Of a stretch of 64,000 nucleotides of DNA, positions 33,483 to 42,042 are shown one piece after another. Source of the DNA: a virus; the IMG/VR virus record IMGVR_UViG_3300046028_001578, positions 1 to 64,000 of that record; one strand, written 5' to 3'. A program made the position numbers and the translations under genes. Positions within the stretch are counted from its first letter, which is position 1; every line of letters starts with the position of its first letter. The notes under the pieces are model-generated. The model was given only the letters and a program-made list of their open reading frames with translations, had not been told where the DNA came from and made no database searches.

Positions 33483-36400
33483 TTAAGTGTCAATGGTTGT
33501 ATATTTCTGTTTAAACTTACCCTTAAACTCCATGTTCGTAATATTAACTGGAGTTGGGTATTCACTGGTAATTCTAATAGTAGTTGAATCTGAGTATCCA
33601 AGAATCTTAGATACAAATTCACCTTGCTTTTGAAATATCTCTAGAGGTAAAGTATCTTCATAGATTGTATACTCCGGTCTTGTTGGAATATAGCTTGTTG
33701 TGAATGCGGGTCTACCTCTATGGGTTACTTCAATATCATATGGTCCAGTGAAGTAGTGTCTAAAGATAGCACTACGGATATTCAATACACCATCTATAAT
33801 ATTATTATTTTCATCGCGTACAAACAGAGTACTGAGTTCTACATTCATCTTAAACTTAACACCAATGTATACATAGTAATTATTGATTGCATAGTTTGCA
33901 CCAATAACTACAATCTCTGTATACTGTCCACCATTAGCATCTGTTTTATTAGTGACACTAAAAGGTTGTATAGCTACATTACTTAAATCTTCACTATCAG
34001 GAGTGCCGTTATTTAAATATCCCTTAAAAAGAACAACAAAGTATTTATCTATTTCAATTATGTTAGTATGTCCCGGTATACGATAAGTAGTAGTAGCTGT
34101 GTATGGATCATATTTAGCATTGTAATTAACAGCTTGTGAATCTGAGTTAATAATTTTCATCTTAAACATTCGATCAAGACGAGGAATATACACATCTTCA
34201 TTTAACATATAGTTACGATAAAGATAATATTTATAAGTTTCACTACCAGCACTAGTTTCTCGTTTACTGACAACATACATGTTATTAGAAAAGCACTGCA
34301 GTGTCTCAATAGAATCTGTAGCATCTAAAATGTAACGATAGAATGAATTCTGTACAACCCTATCCCCACTAAACCGATTGACATACCCATAAATATGATT
34401 CCGCTGGTCATCATCTACAAACAGTAGTGTGTCCTGTGCGGGGGCTGTGGCTGCAGTCCTGTAGTTCTTTGGTAGATAGCCAGCTGCTGTGCTTGAAACC
34501 TCTACAGCAGAAGCGTAGCCCATTGTACCCTTACCCGTAAACAGGAAGAGCTTCTGGGAATCAAAGAAGTATAGTCGTGACCCAATAAACTGTGGGTCTA
34601 GGATAGGCGCAGTACCATAGTAGGTAACCGGGGCTACCGCTACATTGCTTGGCGACAGTTCCATACCTGCGGCAGACATCAATTGGAATTGGATGTTAGC
34701 CTTGGTATTGATAAACATATACTCTTCAAAGGGAGTCATACTTGTGATCTCACAGTAGCTATTTGAGGAGACACGAATGTCAATAGGATCTGTAGTAATA
34801 ATGTTATTTGAATCTTTAAGGAAGAGTGATTCATATTCACCCATCTCAGATGAGAAAATAACATCATCAGCAGAGAACCACAGTCTATCTTTAAAGACTG
34901 CGATAGAGTTAATCTTTACATGCTTTAGGCTCTTGCGGTCTACGGTCTTAAAGATACTCGGTCCCGGATTAGTTGTCTTGTCACCTGTGGTTCTAGCAGA
35001 CCATTGAATTGGTTCCATGTTCCATGCGGTTACATTCGATGCAGCAATAGATACCACAAGTTTCTGTGGCATTCTTCGGGGATCAATGTAAGAGTGTTCA
35101 TCGGGTGTTCTAATCTTTTGGAGATAAGGTCTACCTGTTGTAGTAATTTCAGTTGTATGGACTACACCTCCAGTTGTTCCAGAGTAAGTATAAATACCTC
35201 TAGTTGCATCTGAAGGGCTATAGTAATAAGTTTGCTCAGCTGGATTCCAACTAATAACTCTATAGTATCCACTTGTTGTATTAAGATATGGATTAAGTGT
35301 GAAGAAGATTTTACCACGACCCTTGATAATACCACTGAGAAGAGTATCGCTGTCATAGAGAGACTCAAGCATTTGCTTGGCAGTATCATCTGTAGTACTA
35401 GTTAGTTTAGCATTATTAGAAAACCAATCATCTTTTTCAGGAGGCAATCTAATATCAGATAAATCATTAACACGACTTCCTAAGTAAGCTTGAGCTGTAT
35501 TATAGTAATAGTAATCATCAGCAGAAATATAGTCTGCATTAGTTATGGCAATACTATAAGTAGATGAATTGGTTATTGCTGTTGAATAAACACTACTTAC
35601 TGTGGCAGTTTGTGTGCCACCATCGTAACTAACAATAGTTCTTACTTGCCCACTATTAGTACCACCAGTAATAGTTATTGTTTGTCCGACATAAGCGTTA
35701 GTTACTATAGAGGCACTAGCTGCTAATTTAATAGTTGAGGTGGAACCACTTACGGCTGTGCCTGTAACAAGAAGACTGCTAATATCAATAGTATAACGAG
35801 ATGTGGCATCTGGAGTTATACTCCAAGTTGACACTGTTGCACTTCTTGTTGATCCTACATAATCTTGAATTACTTTAGTTTGTCCTGATCCAACTCCAGA
35901 TGTTATTGTAATTGTCATCCAATTATAAGAATCATCCTTATCACTAGAACTACTATCTAATGTAATAGTAGTAGCTGATCCAGCTGCTGCTTTACCTATT
36001 AATAATGCAGGTCGGAAGCCAAGTAAAACATCATCGGTAGTAGCCGCTAAGCCGTCTGTACCTGTGTCAAATACCTTGGCAACCTTAACTGCCGTATAGT
36101 ATTTAATCTTACGACCATTGATATCATCAGTTCCAGTTACTACACCATCAAGATCAAATAACTTACCTTCAACATCAGAACTAAATCCCGCTCGTACATT
36201 CTTATTAAGAACAACGACACTTGATCCTAGCGATACAGCCTTAAGGGCTTCCTTGGCTGTCTTGTTATTGGGGTTATGTGTGATGTATGCACGGCTGTCT
36301 GTCTTAACAACACCAGTGGCATTGGTCTGATCAGCAGGAGTTAAATCTTCCCATGTACCTGTAGGGTAGACTCTGAAGATATAGAATAACTTTTCAGCAT

Positions 36401-36755
36401 CACTTGTTGCACTAAAATCAATGACAACAAGGAATGTATTCTCTTCATTAATACTGTACCAATAATACCATAGATCATGGTTTGCTGGAACAGCGGCTAA
36501 AGAATATAAATCTAATCGAATAGTGGTTGATGAGGTATCCCATGAGGTAGCCTCTGCTGCAGTCTTCTGCGGTACAATCTCAAAGCCGGGTCGCTTCTCA
36601 AAGTTACGCTCTAGGGAAACTAAAGCATTATCAATATTCTCTGCTTCGTTTGGTTGCCGTCTATTAGGCGACTGTCTGCCAACAGAGTTGGTTGTGAAGA
36701 CAGGAACTTTGGTTGAGGCATAGCCAGCCTGTGGGCTGCGTCTGCGAATAGCCAT
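33483..36755 (-). CDS. Tail tubular protein B (gp12-like), 1090 aa
   Basis: Nozzle protein of the short tail. Starts MAIRRRSPQAGYASTKVP; the segment NIDNALVSLERNFEKRPGFE near residue 45 matches the conserved N-terminal region of gp12-type proteins. A central part with SARTT, IAVFKDRLWFSADDVIFSS and ITSMTPFEEYMFINTKANIQ is also characteristic. It is longer than T7 gp12 (794 aa) because of Thr/Ser-rich repeats around residues 230-400. Overlaps the gp11-like stop at TAATG. Confidence 0.92.
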   Translation of the reverse strand: MAIRRRSPQAGYASTKVPVFTTNSVGRQSPNRRQPNEAENIDNALVSLERNFEKRPGFEIVPQKTAAEATSWDTSSTTIRLDLYSLAAVPANHDLWYYWYSINEENTFLVVIDFSATSDAEKLFYIFRVYPTGTWEDLTPADQTNATGVVKTDSRAYITHNPNNKTAKEALKAVSLGSSVVVLNKNVRAGFSSDVEGKLFDLDGVVTGTDDINGRKIKYYTAVKVAKVFDTGTDGLAATTDDVLLGFRPALLIGKAAAGSATTITLDSSSSDKDDSYNWMTITITSGVGSGQTKVIQDYVGSTRSATVSTWSITPDATSRYTIDISSLLVTGTAVSGSTSTIKLAASASIVTNAYVGQTITITGGTNSGQVRTIVSYDGGTQTATVSSVYSTAITNSSTYSIAITNADYISADDYYYYNTAQAYLGSRVNDLSDIRLPPEKDDWFSNNAKLTSTTDDTAKQMLESLYDSDTLLSGIIKGRGKIFFTLNPYLNTTSGYYRVISWNPAEQTYYYSPSDATRGIYTYSGTTGGVVHTTEITTTGRPYLQKIRTPDEHSYIDPRRMPQKLVVSIAASNVTAWNMEPIQWSARTTGDKTTNPGPSIFKTVDRKSLKHVKINSIAVFKDRLWFSADDVIFSSEMGEYESLFLKDSNNIITTDPIDIRVSSNSYCEITSMTPFEEYMFINTKANIQFQLMSAAGMELSPSNVAVAPVTYYGTAPILDPQFIGSRLYFFDSQKLFLFTGKGTMGYASAVEVSSTAAGYLPKNYRTAATAPAQDTLLFVDDDQRNHIYGYVNRFSGDRVVQNSFYRYILDATDSIETLQCFSNNMYVVSKRETSAGSETYKYYLYRNYMLNEDVYIPRLDRMFKMKIINSDSQAVNYNAKYDPYTATTTYRIPGHTNIIEIDKYFVVLFKGYLNNGTPDSEDLSNVAIQPFSVTNKTDANGGQYTEIVVIGANYAINNYYVYIGVKFKMNVELSTLFVRDENNNIIDGVLNIRSAIFRHYFTGPYDIEVTHRGRPAFTTSYIPTRPEYTIYEDTLPLEIFQKQGEFVSKILGYSDSTTIRITSEYPTPVNITNMEFKGKFKQKYTTIDT

Positions 36756-37432
36756 TAAAAACCTCCAGTGCGAAAGTATCTAAACCGATTTGGATCACTT
36801 AAACTACGAGAACGCTGTGCTGAGCTTCTAGGCATACTGTACATACCGAAGATGCTTTTCTTCTTGTCATTTACATCCGCTGCTTTGCTCTTAAGGGCAA
36901 AGAGTTGCTCTTGGTATCCCAAGAAAGCATCAGTAGCTTCATCACCCTGAGTAATACTCTGGTAGTGACGCATAGCAGTAGCCATGATGGCTCTCTGTAC
37001 TGCAGTCTCTAGATTCTCCCAAGGTAGTTTCATAGTCAGTTCAATATAATACGGACCATTAGTGGCTTGCCATATATCTGTATCATCAGTAATGTTCCAC
37101 AGACGCATTGGAGATGTATTATTCAAAACTCTTGCTTTGATAAGATAACCATCTTTATTTGTATGTTGTGACACTAATTCAGCAGCTAAGATACCAGATT
37201 CATCTCCATCGGGAGTAGGTAGTGCAATATAACCATCGGTTACTAGACCAAACTCACGGGTAAACTTATTACCCGATAGTCCACGCATCTGATGATCCAT
37301 ACTTGCTTGCTCTAAAAGTGTGTCTGCAATTCCTGTATCAATACCCGACTCACCCTCAAGGTCGGCTACAAGGTTTTCACCTGAAGCCAGTAGCATATGA
37401 TTAATTGCTTGTAGCTTTGTTATTAAGCCCAT
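36755..37432 (-). CDS. Tail tubular protein A (gp11-like), 225 aa
   Basis: Gatekeeper/adaptor ring between portal and nozzle. Start is MGLITKLQAINHMLLASGE behind TAAAGGAGGCTACT; the frame could extend to 37507, but that would run through the terminator. Features TLLEQASMDHQMRGLSGNKF and QRAIMATAMRHYQSITQGDE, in line with gp11-type proteins (T7 gp11 is 196 aa). Confidence 0.92.
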   Translation of the reverse strand: MGLITKLQAINHMLLASGENLVADLEGESGIDTGIADTLLEQASMDHQMRGLSGNKFTREFGLVTDGYIALPTPDGDESGILAAELVSQHTNKDGYLIKARVLNNTSPMRLWNITDDTDIWQATNGPYYIELTMKLPWENLETAVQRAIMATAMRHYQSITQGDEATDAFLGYQEQLFALKSKAADVNDKKKSIFGMYSMPRSSAQRSRSLSDPNRFRYFRTGGF

Positions 37433-37454
37433 AGTAGCCTCCTTTAAATTGTTA

Positions 37455-37493
37455 GAAAAAACCCACCGACTCCCACTTAAGGGAGCCGGGGGT
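37455..37493 (-). terminator. Rho-independent terminator after capsid gene
   Basis: Minus strand ACCCCCGGCTCCC pairs with GGGAGTCGGTGGGT (one bulge, loop TTAAGT), followed by TTTTTTC. It sits between the capsid stop (37565) and the gp11-like start (37432), the same place as the T7 terminator downstream of gene 10, and would make capsid mRNA more abundant than downstream tail mRNA. Confidence 0.88.
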
Positions 37494-37564
37494 AGATAAA
37501 CGATCACCTCCGATTCAAACTAGTACTAATAATAGAAACTTGTTATGAAGGAGAGTGGTAATCA

Positions 37565-38752
37565 TTAGCTTGTTACAGCGTATTCTGCAGCAAAACCACC
37601 AGTCCAGTTACCAGCGGTAGTGGATGAGAGGTATGTTGCAATGTCAGCACGAAGATCAGCAGCAGCCGCAGCTGAGCCAGCGGTGATGAGCTTGACCATC
37701 TCAGGCTTGATGATACCAGTACCCTTAAGCATGCTGCCTACGGTGAACTGAGTATTACGGCGAACATCCTGTACGGTGTCAACCTTCATGCCCATGAGGG
37801 ATAGACCAGCAATCGACTCTGCTTGGAAGATGATACCAAAGATACCAAATTGTGAGCAGTTAAGATTGTACTTTGAACCACCAATGTTATTGGCTTCGGT
37901 GGTGTGGTTAATCTTTGGGATATGATTGGTCTTAATAATCTTGACACCCATGTAATCAAGAGAGTCAGTCATCATGTTCATGCCAGTAGTCATATCAGGA
38001 GCAACAAGAGCACCCTGAGAAAGATTAACATTGTTAGTCAGTGCTCGTGGAATACCAAGAGCACGGATGACTTGGAAGACCTTTGGAGGTACAGCGCAAT
38101 AGACGCTGCCAACACCAATATCATTCTCCTGACAAACAACGAGGTAATCCTCGATAGCTTGGAGAACCTTGAGTCCTTCGACATCAGTAGCTGCTGCAAC
38201 ACTTGCAATGGTGTCTGCAATCTGGCTTGGTACATGGAAAGCAGCCGCTGCAAGACCACGAGGATCCGAAGCGAGTGCTGGAACTGAACCTGCAGCAACG
38301 AGTGCCATCAGAATCTGACGGTCGCGGGTGCTAGCAAGGGTGAGTCCAGCCTGACGAGCCAACTCAGAGCGGTAATCCCACTGAGTAACGAGCAAGTCAA
38401 CATTGTCAGTTTCAAAGTGAGCAGCCATAGGACGCTTATCAAGATTGACCTTGATAGTGGTGCTCTTGTTGTCAGAGGTATCACCACCGAGTTCAATACC
38501 AGCATTCCACGATGGGTTCAGACCAACAGTACCAGTGATTGGGAACTCGTATGAGAAACCACCAGTGAGGGTCTTATTCGTAATGAGGTTTTCAAATACA
38601 TTGAACTGATCGTATGCATTGATTACTTCGCCAGACCAGAGTGGGAGCCAGAGCTTATTAACGCCAGCTACGCCACCCGAAGTTTCGGCTGAGACATCAC
38701 TCCGTGTTAGAGCGAGGTCGCCAGCAGCAATATTATGTCCTGAAAATGCCAT
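37565..38752 (-). CDS. Major capsid protein (gp10-like), 395 aa
   Basis: HK97-fold shell protein. Starts MAFSGHNIAAGDLALTRSDV; contains LWLPLWSGEVINAYDQFNVF (E-loop side region), DKRPMAAHFETDNVDLLVTQWDYRSELARQAG and QVIRALGIPRALTNNVNLSQ. Length and order (after scaffold, before the terminator and tail tube genes) match T7 gp10A (345 aa), slightly longer here. No slippery frameshift site is evident at its end. Confidence 0.93.
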   Translation of the reverse strand: MAFSGHNIAAGDLALTRSDVSAETSGGVAGVNKLWLPLWSGEVINAYDQFNVFENLITNKTLTGGFSYEFPITGTVGLNPSWNAGIELGGDTSDNKSTTIKVNLDKRPMAAHFETDNVDLLVTQWDYRSELARQAGLTLASTRDRQILMALVAAGSVPALASDPRGLAAAAFHVPSQIADTIASVAAATDVEGLKVLQAIEDYLVVCQENDIGVGSVYCAVPPKVFQVIRALGIPRALTNNVNLSQGALVAPDMTTGMNMMTDSLDYMGVKIIKTNHIPKINHTTEANNIGGSKYNLNCSQFGIFGIIFQAESIAGLSLMGMKVDTVQDVRRNTQFTVGSMLKGTGIIKPEMVKLITAGSAAAAADLRADIATYLSSTTAGNWTGGFAAEYAVTS

Positions 38753-38854
38753 AGTAGTATTCTTTCTTAAAAAAGATCATATCATTCATATCAAATTGTA
38801 AGACAAAAAAGTTCTCAACCGTTCGATTATTCCTAAGGGAGTCTTTTTGTTGAG

Positions 38855-38913
38855 TGAGTTTAGCCAAGGGTTATCCATTACCATAAAGGGGGATTTACCC
38901 TTTGGCTAACCTC
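38855..38913 (-). other. Long hairpin between scaffold and capsid genes
   Basis: In the 186-bp gap before the capsid gene, minus strand GAG-TTAGCCAA-GGGT-ATCC segments pair with GGAT-ACCC-TTGGCTAA-CTC (about 19 bp with bulges, loop about 15 nt). There is no T run directly after it, so it looks less like a terminator than an RNase III site or mRNA-stabilising structure before capsid mRNA. The remaining gap has no recognised promoter. Confidence 0.55.
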
Positions 38914-38938
38914 AGTCGATCCGTTGTCTTGTTACGGA

Positions 38939-39868
38939 TTATTTGGGTAATTTTTCAAAGTTAGTACGCATCATCCGCTGCTCAACATAAGCACGATACT
39001 TAGGATCGGCATTGAAGCCCGGATGATTACGCTCTGCAGAGAACTCACGCTTAGTTTGGTAAGCAGTAAATCCCTGTTGAGTCGATGCAATAGGGATCTG
39101 CCCTCTTGCGGTTGGCTTGGGTTCTGCACTCTTGCTTGTCTGTGTGGTCTTAGCATACTTAGCCTGAAGCCCATAGAGGGCTACATCCCAAGATGCTGAT
39201 GCTAGGTTCTGATTGACTGAAGCTTGTTCTGCAGCACTGAGGTTCTTGCTAGCCCAGACAAAGAGTTTACTCAACTCTTCCCGACCACCAACTAACTCAG
39301 ATGCCTTAGTATAAGCCATCTCAATCTTAGCCTTCTGTCCCTGCATATATTCATTAACAACATAATCAGGAAGACCAGTCTTCTTCTTAATGACTTCCAA
39401 TGTCTCAGCCGAAAGATCATTGTTGGCGGTGAACTCAATGGTCCACTGCTTCCAATCATCTGAGGATGCCGGGATATTTTCTACCTTGGCTACCTCTTCA
39501 ACCTTGTTCTCTGGAATCTTTAAGACCTCTGGTAACAAAGGAATTACTTCCTTCACAGGTTCTACCACAGGTTGTCCCGTAACTGGATTAGTAGTTGACG
39601 GGGTTGCTTCATACTTCTTCTTCAGGTCTGCAACTTCTTGTCGTGACTGAGTGTATCCTTTTTGAGCAGTCTTTAAACTCTCAAACCAAGCTCCGGCATC
39701 CTTGAAGTTTTCAGGGACAGCCATACCTTGGTTTCTTACATAAGCATCAAAGGCTACTTTCTCACGAACAAGCTGAGCATCCTCTGGAGTCGATGTAAGA
39801 GATTGTTCCGAAGACATGACTGGAGTCTCGGAGGATTGTTCCATCATATCGGGAGTCTCTTCATTCAT
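38939..39868 (-). CDS. Capsid scaffolding/assembly protein (gp9-like), 309 aa
   Basis: Acidic, helical, Glu/Lys/Ala-rich protein directly before the capsid gene, as in all T7-like phages (T7 gp9 is 307 aa). Starts MNEETPDMMEQSSETPVMSS; N-terminal region is disordered and acidic, the centre is Pro/Val/Glu-rich (VIPLLPEVLKIPENKVEEV), and the C-terminal AEPKPTARGQIPIASTQQGF plus a helix-rich end probably contacts capsid. It would guide procapsid assembly and be released. Confidence 0.9.
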   Translation of the reverse strand: MNEETPDMMEQSSETPVMSSEQSLTSTPEDAQLVREKVAFDAYVRNQGMAVPENFKDAGAWFESLKTAQKGYTQSRQEVADLKKKYEATPSTTNPVTGQPVVEPVKEVIPLLPEVLKIPENKVEEVAKVENIPASSDDWKQWTIEFTANNDLSAETLEVIKKKTGLPDYVVNEYMQGQKAKIEMAYTKASELVGGREELSKLFVWASKNLSAAEQASVNQNLASASWDVALYGLQAKYAKTTQTSKSAEPKPTARGQIPIASTQQGFTAYQTKREFSAERNHPGFNADPKYRAYVEQRMMRTNFEKLPK

Positions 39869-39889
39869 ATTGTGTATCTTTCGTTAAAT

Positions 39890-39985
39890 TTAATAAGGCT
39901 TCTTCTTGGAAGCGGCTTTCTTAACTGCCATCTTCTTGTCCATCTTCTTATCCATCATCATCTTCTTAGCTGGTTTCTTCTTCAT
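39890..39985 (-). CDS. Lys/Met-rich micropeptide, 31 aa
   Basis: The frame MKKKPAKKMMMDKKMDKKMA... ends KKKPY and has AAGAAAGGAATACT before the ATG. Nearly half of its residues are lysine. It lies just before the scaffold gene. Basic micropeptides of this kind near capsid genes may be packaged or bind DNA, but this is only suggested by charge; it could also be a chance frame. Confidence 0.5.
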   Translation of the reverse strand: MKKKPAKKMMMDKKMDKKMAVKKAASKKKPY

Positions 39986-40032
39986 AGTATTCCTTTCTTA
40001 TAAATAATTGTGTTAGGCTATAGAGTTATAGA

Positions 40033-40557
40033 TTAACCAATAGAGCAATAATTGTACAAGATGTTAGCGTATGCTGCTGTGGCTGTAGCTGAGATAAAAT
40101 CAACCTCAACATGGGAACATCCAAACACTGGAACAACTATTGATGCTACCGACAGCACAGCAGCGTTATTAATTAATGTGTTTGCACCCATGCCAGCGGT
40201 TGCTGTGATACCATGTACACCTTTAAGGGCAACAGAGTTGTTAGTAATCATTGTAGAAGCCTGAACTCCCGCAATTGAACCTACAAACAACAGTGTTGGA
40301 TAGTAATTATTACCTAGTTTCGACCAACCTGTTACTCGAAAGCCAGCACTAGTTGCGAAGCTGAGCAGTAAAGGATGAATACGCACATGTGTATAGGAAC
40401 CTGAGGGAATAATTAAACTTGTGGCATCACTTGCCATAGAGGTTAGTGTCGTGTGTTCGTTATAAGCCGTTGTGGAATTAATGTTGTCAGTAGTTATTCC
40501 AACAAACATATCCTCTCTTGCTTGTTTTGTTTGAGACATTGTGTGTGTATGAATCAT
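40033..40557 (-). CDS. Putative virion appendage protein, 174 aa
   Basis: Starts MIHTHTMSQTKQARED (or at the second Met, MSQTKQ). The remainder is a beta-rich, Ser/Thr/Ala-rich protein (LIIPSGSYTHVRIHPLLLSF, GCSHVEVDFISATATAAYAN). It lies in the fibre-like cluster between portal and scaffold, so a head or tail decoration is likely. No family recognised. Confidence 0.65.
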   Translation of the reverse strand: MIHTHTMSQTKQAREDMFVGITTDNINSTTAYNEHTTLTSMASDATSLIIPSGSYTHVRIHPLLLSFATSAGFRVTGWSKLGNNYYPTLLFVGSIAGVQASTMITNNSVALKGVHGITATAGMGANTLINNAAVLSVASIVVPVFGCSHVEVDFISATATAAYANILYNYCSIG

Positions 40558-40655
40558 TATTTTTTATCTTTCTTTGGGTACACTATCTTTGCAGCGTCCT
40601 TACCCGTGCATGTAGTAGTCTTACCACAATTACATTTGTATGTTGTCTTTGCCAT
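40557..40655 (-). CDS. Cys/Lys-rich micropeptide, 32 aa
   Basis: The frame MAKTTYKCNCGKTTTCTGKD... has CxC and a third Cys, then a basic end (YPKKDKK). Its stop overlaps the next start (TAATG) and it follows four bases after the previous gene's stop, which suggests a genuine coupled gene. The Cys pattern could bind zinc. Function unknown. Confidence 0.55.
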   Translation of the reverse strand: MAKTTYKCNCGKTTTCTGKDAAKIVYPKKDKK

Positions 40656-40658
40656 GTT

Positions 40659-41381
40659 TTATCCGTATGCTTTCATTTCAAGTTGTCCTTTGCCGCCAAC
40701 TGCACCTCCATATGACGCTCCGGATTTTGCATAGCCGCCACCACCGCCACCACCCGGTTGTGTACCCGCTGTCGGAGGAGTGTTGGTAGCGTGAAGTCCA
40801 CCCAATCCTTTTGTTGTTCCACCTCCGCTAGCAGGGTTTCCTCCATCTTTACCGTCCTGAGCGACAGTAGCAGAAGAAGTACCACCAACCCCATTATTTC
40901 CATTTTGGTTTGACAAGTTTCCGTTTGTGGCACTTCCACCACCGGCACCAGTACCACTCCCCCCACCAAAACCACCTCCTGCTACGGGTGCAGGGGAAAA
41001 ATTTAAAATGGTCGTTACACCCCGAAGATGGGAATTGAGGGACGTACCCGCCGCGTTTGCGGTCACCGCACCTCCGTTTGAAATATTGAAGTAAATTAAA
41101 TCTCCAGACGCGAGGTTGCTTGAATAGCGATGTCGGCATCTAGCACCACCACCACCGCCACCGCCACCCGATATAACTGCTGGTTGTCCTCCTCTGCCGC
41201 CGCCAGCAGGTTGATAAAAACCATTTTGACCACCGCCACCGCCGCCGTACATATCCACTTCGATATAAACCGTTCCTGCTGGAACCGTGTACACATTATC
41301 TAAATTGTTAGTAAAAAGTGTAGTTCCTAGCAGAAGGCGCGAGTTTGCTCGTTGACTTCCGATGTAAGCGGCACCAATCAT
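40659..41381 (-). CDS. Glycine-rich appendage/adhesin-like protein, 240 aa
   Basis: Starts MIGAAYIGSQRANSRLLLGT, then a beta-rich region (VYTVPAGTVYIEVDMYGGGG) and about 170 residues with long Gly runs (GGGFGGGSGTGAGGG, GTQPGGGGGGGYAKSGA). This type of glycine-rich domain, preceded by VPAGxxxIxV, is known from phage receptor-binding tips and structural proteins that can form polyglycine helix bundles. Overlaps the upstream stop (ATGA). Likely part of a virion fibre or decoration. Confidence 0.75.
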   Translation of the reverse strand: MIGAAYIGSQRANSRLLLGTTLFTNNLDNVYTVPAGTVYIEVDMYGGGGGGQNGFYQPAGGGRGGQPAVISGGGGGGGGARCRHRYSSNLASGDLIYFNISNGGAVTANAAGTSLNSHLRGVTTILNFSPAPVAGGGFGGGSGTGAGGGSATNGNLSNQNGNNGVGGTSSATVAQDGKDGGNPASGGGTTKGLGGLHATNTPPTAGTQPGGGGGGGYAKSGASYGGAVGGKGQLEMKAYG

Positions 41382-42034
41382 GCGAATGCCAAACCGCCGA
41401 CAAAGCCAAGAGTTCTAGTGCCGTCATTAATAAAGGTAATTACATCAACACCGCTATTTGACAGAGTTGGATCTACGCCTCCGGGGAAAAGAATGTCGGG
41501 ATGCCATGAACCTGTCGAGCCGTTCATTAACCCACCATTCACAAAAATAACGGTAGTGGCTCGACCACTCGCGCCATTATAATTATACGCATAAGCGTTT
41601 TGCGTTCCAGTTGCGGATCCAGTAACAGTCTGAATGTTTCCTTGAGCCGGATCTACATATATAGATCGCAGTGTTCCTGCGGCGTAGACCTTGGAATCAA
41701 CAACGGTCACTGATCCCGCAAGCGTGAGTCCTGAACTGCCGCCAGTTATTTTTGTACACGCGAATCCTTTTATAGAATCTCGTTGAACAATCGTGCTTGC
41801 TGTGTCAGCATCTGTAGCCGTTGTATAAGCATTGCCTAAAGTTCCACTTGTAATATCAGCAGCAGAATGCGTGTGGGTGTTGTTACTGCTGACTTCAACA
41901 ACAGAGCCATTGCCCTTCTTCAAGTAGACCTTGCCATCTGCGGTGTTGATAGCTAACTCGCCCAACGATAATGATCCCGCCGCTGGTATAGATGATGCTG
42001 TTGCGCTTCTTTTAAGCTGAATTATATTTGCCAT
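41378..42034 (-). CDS. Fibre-like virion protein, 218 aa
   Basis: Begins MANIIQLKRSATASSIPAAG with LSLGELAINTADGKVYLKKG, an N-terminal module common in phage fibre and appendage proteins. It then has THTHSAADITSGTL and a beta-rich C-terminal region (VIFVNGGLMNGSTGSWHPDI). Shares the module with the next two genes upstream. Probably a structural adhesin or head fibre. Confidence 0.75.
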   Translation of the reverse strand: MANIIQLKRSATASSIPAAGSLSLGELAINTADGKVYLKKGNGSVVEVSSNNTHTHSAADITSGTLGNAYTTATDADTASTIVQRDSIKGFACTKITGGSSGLTLAGSVTVVDSKVYAAGTLRSIYVDPAQGNIQTVTGSATGTQNAYAYNYNGASGRATTVIFVNGGLMNGSTGSWHPDILFPGGVDPTLSNSGVDVITFINDGTRTLGFVGGLAFA

Positions 42035-42042
42035 TAGTTACC

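Noticed and set aside
37433-37507. 25-residue N-terminal extension of the gp11-like protein
   Set aside because: It would be translated through the strong post-capsid terminator, while a proper ribosome site lies before the internal ATG at 37432.
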